A stretch of 9,325 nucleotides of DNA from Lachnospiraceae bacterium (GTDB lineage: Bacteria; Bacillota; Clostridia; Lachnospirales; Lachnospiraceae). A program made the position numbers and the translations under genes. Below the pieces are notes generated by a model, which did no database searches, was not told where the DNA came from, and saw only the letters and a list, made by a program, of their open reading frames with translations. The stretch spans positions 1-9,325 of the forward strand of contig VSNY01000156.1 in NCBI GenBank assembly GCA_009774535.1. Reading direction: 5' to 3'. Shown here in pieces: positions 1-5,572 of the stretch (positions within the stretch are counted from its first letter, which is position 1; each line of letters begins with the position of its first letter).

Positions 1-2
1 AA

Positions 3-74
3 TCCTCGATAGCTCAATGGTAGAGCACACGGCTGTTAACCGTGGGGTTGTTGGTTCGAGCCCAACTCGGGGAG
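3..74 (+). tRNA. tRNA-Asn (GTT)
   Basis: This is a complete cloverleaf. The 7-bp acceptor stem is 3-9 with 67-73 (one T-G wobble), and the anticodon stem is 28-32 with 40-44. The loop carries GTT at 35-37, and the T arm has the GGTTCGAGCC pattern. The discriminator base is G74. No CCA is encoded, so the 3' end needs a CCA-adding enzyme. It is the first of seven tandem tRNA genes; the transcript probably begins upstream of the window. Confidence 0.97.
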
Positions 75-80
75 TTTTCA

Positions 81-152
81 GGCCCCATGGTCAAGCGGTT
101 AAGACATCGCCCTTTCACGGCGGTAACACGAGTTCGATTCTCGTTGGGGTCA
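81..152 (+). tRNA. tRNA-Glu (TTC)
   Basis: The acceptor stem is 81-87 with 145-151 (one G-T wobble). The anticodon stem is 107-111 with 119-123, with TTC at 114-116. The T loop GTTCGATTC is intact and the discriminator is A152. No CCA is encoded. Only 6 bases separate it from tRNA-Asn, consistent with processing from one precursor. Confidence 0.97.
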
Positions 153-177
153 TTAAGGCTTATCTGGTCGCGAACAT

Positions 178-250
178 GCCGATGTGGCTCAATTGGCAGA
201 GCAGCTGATTTGTAATCAGCAGGTTATCGGTTCGAGTCCGATCATCGGCT
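178..250 (+). tRNA. tRNA-Thr (TGT)
   Basis: A perfect 7-bp acceptor stem is formed by 178-184 with 243-249. The anticodon stem is 204-208 with 216-220, with TGT at 211-213. The discriminator is T250, as is common for threonine tRNAs. No CCA is encoded. The 25-base spacer before it is the longest within the cluster. Confidence 0.97.
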
Positions 251-255
251 TTTAT

Positions 256-329
256 GGACCATTAGCTCAGTTGGTTAGAGCAACCGGCTCATAACCGGTC
301 GGTCCTGGGTTCGAGTCCCCGATGGTCCA
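256..329 (+). tRNA. tRNA-Met (CAT), elongator type
   Basis: A perfect acceptor stem is formed by 256-262 with 322-328. The anticodon stem is 283-287 with 295-299, with CAT at 290-292, and the discriminator is A329. The first base pair is a normal G-C pair, unlike the mismatched first pair of bacterial initiator tRNA, and the anticodon stem lacks the initiator's three G-C pairs, so it is read as elongator Met. A CAT anticodon can also mark tRNA-Ile2 (lysidine-modified), but the overall body resembles clostridial elongator Met. No CCA is encoded. Confidence 0.9.
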
Positions 330-339
330 CTAAATCTAT

Positions 340-413
340 GGCCCAATGGCTCAGTTGGTTAGAGCGCCGCCCTGTCACGGCGGAGGTCGCGGGTTCAAGT
401 CCCGCTTGGGTCG
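340..413 (+). tRNA. tRNA-Asp (GTC)
   Basis: The acceptor stem is 340-346 with 406-412 (one G-T wobble). The anticodon stem is 367-371 with 379-383, with GTC at 374-376. The discriminator is G413, the aspartate identity base. No CCA is encoded. Confidence 0.97.
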
Positions 414-431
414 TTTTAGAATTTTTTATAT

Positions 432-504
432 GGGATCTTAGCTCAGCTGGGAGAGCATCTGCCTTACAAGCAGAGGGTCATAGGTTCGAGCCCTATAGGT
501 CCCA
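432..504 (+). tRNA. tRNA-Val (TAC)
   Basis: The acceptor stem is 432-438 with 497-503 (one T-G wobble). The anticodon stem is 458-462 with 470-474, with TAC at 465-467, and the discriminator is A504. No CCA is encoded. The T-rich spacer before it (414-431) has no hairpin, so it is not a terminator. Confidence 0.97.
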
Positions 505-528
505 TTCTATGCAATTGTATAGAGGCTT

Positions 529-612
529 GCCCGTGTGGCGGAACTGGCAGACGCGCAGGACTTAAAATCCTGTTGTGGAAACACAGTACCGGTTCGATTC
601 CGGTCACGGGCA
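529..612 (+). tRNA. tRNA-Leu (TAA), class II with long variable arm
   Basis: A perfect acceptor stem is formed by 529-535 with 605-611. The anticodon stem is 556-560 with 568-572, with TAA at 563-565. A long variable arm (about 573-587) with a short TGTG/CACA helix marks a class II tRNA. The discriminator is A612 and no CCA is encoded. It is the last gene of the cluster, 15 bases before the terminator hairpin. Confidence 0.97.
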
Positions 613-627
613 TTGCAAGAAGATGAA

Positions 628-664
628 CGAGGATGTTCCATTATGGGGCATCTTCGTTTTTTTT
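628..664 (+). terminator. Intrinsic terminator of the tRNA cluster
   Basis: A 12-bp stem (628-639 with 645-656, three G-T wobbles) closes a 5-base ATTAT loop and is followed at once by eight T residues (657-664). It insulates the tRNA cluster from glnN. Confidence 0.9.
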
Positions 665-669
665 CATAA

Positions 670-675
670 TATAAT
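670..675 (+). promoter_or_regulatory. Candidate -10 box for the glutamine synthetase gene
   Basis: A perfect TATAAT lies 40 bases before the glnN start and just after the tRNA terminator, so a separate promoter is expected here. No convincing -35 box sits at the right distance; that stretch falls inside the terminator stem. The call rests on the -10 box and position only. Confidence 0.3.
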
Positions 676-714
676 GATAAGTACATATCCGCCAGGATTG
701 GAAAGGGAGGAAAA

Positions 715-2829
715 ATGGGTGAATATTTTAATGTAGCAGATATTTTTGGAGAAAACGTGTTTAACGATTCTGTTATGCAGGCACGGCTTCCAAAAAAAGT
801 TTACAAAAAAATGAGGGAAATTATTGAAAATGGTGCAGAGCTAGACTTAGCTACCGCTGATGTAGTTGCTCATGAAATGAAGGAATGGGCGATTGAAAAA
901 GGAGCTACACATTATACACACTGGTTTCAGCCATTAACGGGAGTGACGGCTGAGAAGCACGATTCCTTTATTACCGCGCCAATGTCAACTGGTAAAATAT
1001 TGATGAGTTTTTCCGGAAAAGAGCTGATCAAAGGAGAACCAGACGCATCTTCTTTTCCGTCCGGCGGGTTGCGGGCGACATTTGAAGCAAGAGGATATAC
1101 GGCGTGGGACTGCACTTCACCTGCGTTTGTCAGACAAGATGCGGCTGGCGCGACACTGTGTATCCCAACCGCGTTTTGTTCTTATACTGGTGAAGCGCTG
1201 GATCAGAAAACGCCGCTGCTTCGTTCAATGGAAGCCATCAGCGAACAAGCCGTGCGTCTGATCCGTTTGTTTGGCAATACGACGTCCAAAAAGGTCGTGC
1301 CGTCGGTAGGCCCGGAACAGGAATATTTTATTGTAGACAGAGCGAAATATTTGCAGAGAAAAGATCTGATCTTTACCGGGCGTACCTTATTTGGCGCAAT
1401 GCCGCCGAAAGGCCAGGAGATGGATGATCATTATTTCGGCGCGATCCGGGAACGTATTGCAGCCTATATGAAAGATGTCAACAAAGAATTATGGAGGCTT
1501 GGCGTATCCGCAAAAACGCAGCATAACGAAGTGGCTCCGGCGCAGCATGAACTGGCTCCAATCTATACGGAGTGCAATATAGCAGTTGATGATAACCATT
1601 TAATTATGGAAACGCTTAAAAAGGTGGCTGGCCGCCATGGTCTGCAGTGTCTGCTGCATGAAAAACCATTTGCTGGTGTTAATGGTTCCGGTAAACATAA
1701 TAACTGGTCGCTTGTTACCAATGATGGTATTAATTTGCTGGACCCAGGTGTCACCCCGCACGAAAATATCCAGTTTTTACTTGTACTTACCTGTGTGTTA
1801 AAGGCGGTTGATCAGCATGCGGCGCTGCTGCGGGCGTCTGCTGCAGATGTAGGCAATGACCATCGGTTAGGCGCCAATGAAGCGCCGCCTGCGATTTTGT
1901 CCGTATTTTTAGGGGAGCAGCTGGAAGACGTGATCTCACAGCTGATTAGTACGGGAATGGCTACACATTCGATTAAGCGGCAGATGCTGGAAACGGGCGT
2001 AAAAACGCTTCCTGATTTCAGAAAAGACGCGACAGACCGTAACCGGACGTCACCGTTTGCATTTACCGGAAACAAGTTTGAGTTCCGTATGGTTGGTTCC
2101 CAGGATTCTGTGGCGCAGTCGAACGTTGTGTTAAATACGATTGTTGCGGAAGCATTTTCTGAAGCTTGTGATATTTTGGAAAAGGCGGACGACTTTAACG
2201 AAGCTGTGCATGACCTGATCAAACAATATGCCGTAGAACATCAGAGAATTATTTTCAACGGCAACGGTTATTCGGATGAATGGGTGACAGAAGCAGAAAA
2301 ACGCGGCCTGCCGAATATTAAGTCGATGGTAGATGCGATTCCGGCATATACGGCAGACGATTCCATCGCTGTATTTGAAAAATTCAATGTATTTACAAAG
2401 GCAGAATTGGAGTCCCGTGTAGAGATCGAATATGAGACATATGCAAAAACAATCAATATCGAAGCAAAAGCAATGATCGATATAACGGGCAAGCAGATTA
2501 TTCCGTCTGTTATTAAATTTACGACAGCGCTTGCAGCGTCTGTGAACAGCATCAAAGCTGCCTGTGATGCCGATGTCAGTGTGCAGACAGAATTGTTAAA
2601 AGAAGTATCTGATTTGCTGGTACAGACAAAGGCCGCGTTGAAAAAACTGACCGGAGCGGATGCTGTCGGTTCCGCAATGGAAGAAGGACGTGACCGTGCG
2701 GTTTATTACCGTGATGTGATTAAAGCAGCCATGGAAGAGTTACGGGCGCCCGTTGACCAATTGGAAATGATGGTAGACAAAGATATGTGGCCGATGCCGT
2801 CTTATGGAGATCTTATTTTTGAAGTATAA
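715..2829 (+). CDS. glnN: Glutamine synthetase type III
   Basis: This cytoplasmic enzyme makes L-glutamine from L-glutamate, ammonium and ATP, the main route of ammonia assimilation. At 704 residues it has the usual length of the type III family (about 700), much longer than type I enzymes (about 450). Visible signatures are HWFQP at 69-73 (a GSIII mark), GPEQEYF at 199-205 (metal/glutamate site), NEVAPAQHE at 271-279, GSGKHNNWS at 324-332 (nucleotide and glutamate binding) and RLGANEAPPA at 384-393. The C-terminal 150 residues are mostly helical, as in the family. The ATG is preceded by GGGAGG at 705-710 with a 4-base gap, slightly close but clear. The gene is monocistronic, with terminators on both sides. 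No GlnR box, glutamine riboswitch or neighbouring nitrogen gene is visible, so its regulation cannot be read from this window. Confidence 0.97.
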   Translation: MGEYFNVADIFGENVFNDSVMQARLPKKVYKKMREIIENGAELDLATADVVAHEMKEWAIEKGATHYTHWFQPLTGVTAEKHDSFITAPMSTGKILMSFSGKELIKGEPDASSFPSGGLRATFEARGYTAWDCTSPAFVRQDAAGATLCIPTAFCSYTGEALDQKTPLLRSMEAISEQAVRLIRLFGNTTSKKVVPSVGPEQEYFIVDRAKYLQRKDLIFTGRTLFGAMPPKGQEMDDHYFGAIRERIAAYMKDVNKELWRLGVSAKTQHNEVAPAQHELAPIYTECNIAVDDNHLIMETLKKVAGRHGLQCLLHEKPFAGVNGSGKHNNWSLVTNDGINLLDPGVTPHENIQFLLVLTCVLKAVDQHAALLRASAADVGNDHRLGANEAPPAILSVFLGEQLEDVISQLISTGMATHSIKRQMLETGVKTLPDFRKDATDRNRTSPFAFTGNKFEFRMVGSQDSVAQSNVVLNTIVAEAFSEACDILEKADDFNEAVHDLIKQYAVEHQRIIFNGNGYSDEWVTEAEKRGLPNIKSMVDAIPAYTADDSIAVFEKFNVFTKAELESRVEIEYETYAKTINIEAKAMIDITGKQIIPSVIKFTTALAASVNSIKAACDADVSVQTELLKEVSDLLVQTKAALKKLTGADAVGSAMEEGRDRAVYYRDVIKAAMEELRAPVDQLEMMVDKDMWPMPSYGDLIFEV

Positions 2830-2849
2830 CAGCCACGTGACATGGATAC

Positions 2850-2886
2850 AAAAAAAGAATCTGACATTGTCAGGTTCTTTTTTATT
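2850..2886 (+). terminator. Intrinsic terminator after glnN
   Basis: A 9-bp stem (2857-2865 with 2869-2877, one T-G wobble) with a 3-base loop is preceded by a run of A and followed by six T. The A and T runs can pair and lengthen the stem, so it may also work on the opposite strand. It begins 20 bases after the glnN stop codon. Confidence 0.88.
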
Positions 2887-2900
2887 TCGTCATAAAGCAT

Positions 2901-2930
2901 TTGAAGAATCATGCCGATATATAGAATAAT
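2901..2930 (+). promoter_or_regulatory. Weak candidate promoter for the unknown acidic protein
   Basis: TTGAAG at 2901-2906 and AATAAT at 2925-2930, 18 bases apart, resemble a vegetative promoter. Nearby, GATAT at 2916-2920 and CATACATA at 2934-2941 resemble a SigE-type sporulation promoter instead. The two readings cannot be separated by eye. A small perfect hairpin (GGTAAA 2945-2950 with TTTACC 2955-2960) follows in the leader. Confidence 0.25.
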
Positions 2931-2996
2931 TAACATACATAAACGGTAAACGGATTTACCAGGCAAACCGTAGAAAAGATCAGGGAGGATAATCGT

Positions 2997-3824
2997 ATGG
3001 GCATGATCGTCGGAGGGACAAATTCTAATAGGCGGGTAATTCAGATAAAAAATAGAGACGGGTCTGTAGCTGCGACAATTAGTACTTCAAAGTCGTCAAA
3101 AAGCAAAAGTAAGAAAAAGAAGCTGAACTATAACTTCAAGTCAATATCATCGCAAATTCTGCAGTCCAAAAATTCCAATAGTGCAGGCAAAGCAGTGACA
3201 AAAGCGCGCGGGACGATTGCGATGCTGCTTAGAAAAGTAAGATCTGGCGAATATGATGACCAGGATCTGGAACATGCGATTATGCATGCAAGAAAAATGG
3301 AGCGGATTGCGAAAAAGCGGATGCGGCATTTAAAACAAGAGGAAGAAATCGAGCAAAAGGGTAAATCTGAAGAACTGGAGAGCGAACTGGCAGACGGGCT
3401 GGAAGAGCAGATGGCAGAAGAACAGGATCTGGAAATCAGTGAAGAAGAACTGCGGCAGCTGTTGGAGGAATATGAAGAATTGATGCGGGAATCTATGGAA
3501 GACATGCAGCAGGAAATGGATCTGGAAGATCTGTCAGAAGATTACTGCGAGGTCATATACGAGATGGAACCGGAAGACTTAGAACAGCTGAAGAAAAAAC
3601 ACAGATCGGATGAGATGCGGGAAATTATGGACGCTGATATGAAATATTTGCGGGCTGTATTTCAGAAGCTGGAAAAGGAAAGGCAGTCGCTTTCTAGCGG
3701 CAGCAAAAGCTTTGGAGATTTTCCGTCGGGAGTCTCGCTGGAGATCTCGGGCTTGGAAATGCCAGTGCAGGCGCCGCAGATGCCTGTAAATGTAGAAGGG
3801 GGAAGTATTGATTTGGTTTTGTAA
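2997..3824 (+). CDS. Unrecognised acidic helical protein, 275 residues
   Basis: No known family or catalytic motif is recognised. I have the impression that similar hypothetical proteins occur in Lachnospiraceae, but could not check. The N-terminus is followed by a Ser/Lys-rich basic patch (about residues 27-44). A basic and amphipathic helical stretch (about 60-115) contains RSGEYDDQDLEHAIMHARKM. A strongly acidic, Glu-rich region follows (about 113-185, with repeated EE and EEL), probably coiled coil. The C-terminus is Ser/Gly/Pro-rich (about 232-275) and ends in a short hydrophobic run. There is no signal peptide or membrane segment, so it is probably cytoplasmic. The split between a basic N-terminus and an acidic middle suggests a scaffold or a nucleic-acid- or protein-binding role; this is only inference. 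GGGAGG at 2983-2988 lies 8 bases before the ATG; a second in-frame ATG at 3003 is less well spaced. It is transcribed alone: a terminator lies upstream and a new promoter downstream. Confidence 0.8.
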   Translation: MGMIVGGTNSNRRVIQIKNRDGSVAATISTSKSSKSKSKKKKLNYNFKSISSQILQSKNSNSAGKAVTKARGTIAMLLRKVRSGEYDDQDLEHAIMHARKMERIAKKRMRHLKQEEEIEQKGKSEELESELADGLEEQMAEEQDLEISEEELRQLLEEYEELMRESMEDMQQEMDLEDLSEDYCEVIYEMEPEDLEQLKKKHRSDEMREIMDADMKYLRAVFQKLEKERQSLSSGSKSFGDFPSGVSLEISGLEMPVQAPQMPVNVEGGSIDLVL

Positions 3825-3901
3825 GAAAATGGCGGCAGTTCCATGGGGATCTGAACTGTTACGAATGGTTATAGAAAATGTAAATGTTTTTAAATTTATG
3901 C

Positions 3902-3930
3902 TTTACTTTTGATTCTTTTTTTGATAGAAT
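3902..3930 (+). promoter_or_regulatory. Promoter of the MATE exporter leader
   Basis: TTTACT at 3902-3907 (4 of 6 match to TTGACA) and TAGAAT at 3925-3930 (5 of 6 match to TATAAT) are separated by exactly 17 bases. The predicted transcript start near 3937 gives an unusually long leader of about 245 bases before the exporter start. Confidence 0.55.
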
Positions 3931-3996
3931 CATTGCGTAAACAAAATACGAAGCAATTACTTCCTAAAACCTTGCGTCTGCCGCAGGCGGCGAACA

Positions 3997-4059
3997 ATGG
4001 GCGTGGATTTTTCAAGATTTCGGCATACGGCTGAATTGGTTTTTATACAGCTGTTATAA
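3997..4059 (+). CDS. Possible 20-residue leader peptide of the MATE exporter
   Basis: This short ORF starts at ATG 3997 and stops at TAA 4057-4059, 19 bases before the attenuator stem. It has a weak ribosome binding site, AGGCGG at 3985-3990, 6 bases upstream. That site partly lies in the 3' arm of a small hairpin (3971-3976 with 3982-3987). The peptide begins MGVDFSRFR and ends in a hydrophobic VFIQLL. The layout of promoter, short ORF, terminator and drug exporter matches ribosome-stalling attenuators known for antibiotic-resistance genes such as bmrCD of Bacillus. The ORF could be chance: its length is modest and codon evidence is too little to judge. Confidence 0.35.
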   Translation: MGVDFSRFRHTAELVFIQLL

Positions 4060-4072
4060 CAGAGGAAATCTT
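4014..4072 (+). promoter_or_regulatory. Structured part of the MATE leader RNA
   Basis: Positions 4014-4021 and 4065-4072 form a perfect 8-bp long-range stem. The enclosed part holds a perfect 12-base palindrome, CTGTTATAACAG at 4051-4062. The 6-bp hairpin TTCGGC/GCTGAA (4019-4024 with 4030-4035) competes with the long stem at 4019-4021. The stem ends 6 bases before the terminator stem and overlaps the leader ORF, so a ribosome on that ORF would break it. If freed, 4068-4073 can pair with 4091-4096 beside the terminator, a weak 6-bp alternative. It could be an attenuator or an unnamed riboswitch; no known riboswitch consensus was recognised. Confidence 0.4.
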
Positions 4073-4078
4073 TTTTCA

Positions 4079-4124
4079 CCACATGACTGTAAAGATCGAT
4101 GGTACAGTCATGTGGTTTTATTTT
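4079..4124 (+). terminator. Attenuator terminator inside the MATE leader
   Basis: A perfect 13-bp stem (4079-4091 with 4103-4115) closes an 11-base loop and is followed by a T-rich tract (TTTTATTTT, 4116-4124). It lies downstream of the promoter at 3902-3930 and 57 bases before the exporter start, so it would stop transcription of the exporter unless overridden. It could instead be a terminator of the preceding gene at 3824, but that would be 255 bases away with a good promoter in between. Confidence 0.75.
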
Positions 4125-4181
4125 GTTTACAATGAAGAAAGAAAGAACAAATACGAATAAGAAAGGAACAGGGAAGAATCT

Positions 4182-5552
4182 ATGGAACAAACATTTATGA
4201 AAGAGAAAAAGATCCTGCCGTTGGTGTTATCTATGGCGCTGCCGATGGTTATTTCAATGGCGGTGAACTCTTTGTACAATATTGTAGACAGTTACTTTGT
4301 GGCGCAGTACAGCGAAGATGCGATGACAGCGCTGGCGCTTGTTTTTCCGGTGCAGAATCTGATTAACGCGGTTACGATCGGGTTTGGGATCGGGATTAAT
4401 GCGGTGACAGCGTTTTATCTGGGTGCGCAGCAGAAAGAAAAAGCAGACCGGGCCGCAACGCAGGGCGTATTTTTGAATTTTGTGCATGGAGTGCTTCTTG
4501 CGGGATTGTGTATTGCTGCTATGCCGGTGTTTGTGCGGGCCTTTACACCAGCAGAGGAGATTATCCGCCAGGCGCTGATCTATTCTAACCGTGCGTTTTT
4601 ATTTGCTCCGGTGATCGCTATGAGTCTTTCTTTTGAAAAGATCTTTCAGTCCGTAGGCAGTATGAAAGCGACGATGGTATGTATGATGTGCGGGTTTGTT
4701 ACCAATATTGTGCTTGATCCTCTGATGATTTTTGGAATAGGATTTTTTCCGGCTATGGGGGCGGCGGGAGCTGCATATGCAACCGGGATCGGGCAGTGCG
4801 TGACGGTGCTTGTGTATCTGGTGCTGTATCTCGTCCGGCCGATTCCGGTCAGAATTACAAAAGATGCGCTGTGTATCGACCGAGAGGTGACGGCCAAGCT
4901 GTATGCGGTAGGCGTGCCGGCGATGCTCAACCTGGCGCTGCCGTCTTTACTGATTTCCGCTTTGAATGGCATTTTGGCGGGATTTTCAGAAAAGTATGTG
5001 CTTGTACTGGGAGTTTATTATAAACTGCAGACATTTATTTATCTGACTGCGAACGGAATTCTCCAGGGGGTACGGCCGCTGGTTGGTTATAATTACGGAG
5101 CCGGAGAACATCAGCGTGTAGAAGGGATCTTTCGGACGACGCTAAAACTTACGGCATGCGTGATGCTCATAGGGACGGTATTGTCGTGGATGATGCCCGC
5201 GCAGCTGATCGGGCTGTTTACTTCCAGCAGGGAAACGGTGCAGATGGGCGTGGCAGCACTGCATGTGATTAGTTTGGGATTTGTGCTGTCAGCGGTATCG
5301 GTAACTTGTTCCGGCGTACTGGAAGGGCTTGGGAAAGGGACGCCGTCGCTGTATATTTCCCTGGCAAGGTATGTGGTTGTGATTATTCCGGCAGCGTTTT
5401 TGTTTAGCCGCTTTGCGGGGGCAGACGGGGTTTGGTATGCTTTTTTCTTTACAGAGGCTGCGGCGGCAGGATTTTCGTATTTTATTTATCAAAAATGTGT
5501 AGCGATAAGACAGAACCGCCATGGTCTGGAAACAGGGACGGTTACGGAATAG
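4182..5552 (+). CDS. MATE-family multidrug/cation exporter (MepA/NorM-like)
   Basis: The product is a 456-residue integral membrane protein, the usual length of MATE transporters (about 450), with about 12 hydrophobic segments. The family exports drugs or other organic cations in exchange for Na+ or H+. The first membrane helix starts near residue 12 (PLVLSMALPMVISM), followed by the MATE-like NSLYNIVDSYFV at 29-40. NIVLDPLMIFG lies at 175-185 and MGAAGAAYATGIGQ at 192-205, both typical of the first half. GVRPLVGYNYGAG in the second half is the matching signature. The substrate cannot be told from sequence. The ATG at 4182 has a moderate GGGA/AAGG site (4162-4174); an in-frame ATG at 4197 is an alternative start that would lose five residues. 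The gene follows a leader with an internal terminator, suggesting inducible expression. It converges on the oxidoreductase gene with a 20-base gap and no visible terminator between. Confidence 0.93.
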   Translation: MEQTFMKEKKILPLVLSMALPMVISMAVNSLYNIVDSYFVAQYSEDAMTALALVFPVQNLINAVTIGFGIGINAVTAFYLGAQQKEKADRAATQGVFLNFVHGVLLAGLCIAAMPVFVRAFTPAEEIIRQALIYSNRAFLFAPVIAMSLSFEKIFQSVGSMKATMVCMMCGFVTNIVLDPLMIFGIGFFPAMGAAGAAYATGIGQCVTVLVYLVLYLVRPIPVRITKDALCIDREVTAKLYAVGVPAMLNLALPSLLISALNGILAGFSEKYVLVLGVYYKLQTFIYLTANGILQGVRPLVGYNYGAGEHQRVEGIFRTTLKLTACVMLIGTVLSWMMPAQLIGLFTSSRETVQMGVAALHVISLGFVLSAVSVTCSGVLEGLGKGTPSLYISLARYVVVIIPAAFLFSRFAGADGVWYAFFFTEAAAAGFSYFIYQKCVAIRQNRHGLETGTVTE

Positions 5553-5572
5553 CGGGTTTGTCCGTCAGACGT

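Noticed and set aside
17..565. Short ORFs across the tRNA cluster
   Set aside because: They are translations of tRNA genes (the repeated SSPTR- and SSPAW-like stretches come from the conserved T arms).
1812..2222. 136-codon minus-strand ORF inside glnN
   Set aside because: It is a Ser-rich shadow of a conserved enzyme, with no family resemblance and no initiation signals.
3836..3858. CAGTTC/GAACTG hairpin after the unknown protein as a terminator
   Set aside because: The stem has only 6-7 pairs, the loop is 11 bases and there is no T run after it.
3937..4080. Known riboswitch (guanidine, TPP, SAM, preQ1 or similar) before the exporter
   Set aside because: No remembered consensus core fits; one ACGG at 4027-4030 is not in a paired-loop setting as guanidine-II would need. 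A covariance-model search would be decisive.
3957..4190. 77-codon minus-strand ORF over the MATE leader
   Set aside because: It covers the attenuator hairpin and T-rich leader; its composition (Phe, Val, Lys) reflects AT-rich noise and no ribosome binding site is seen.
5553..5572. Bidirectional terminator between the convergent exporter and oxidoreductase genes
   Set aside because: Only a 5-bp GACGG/CCGTC pairing around the gap can be found, with no T run on either strand.
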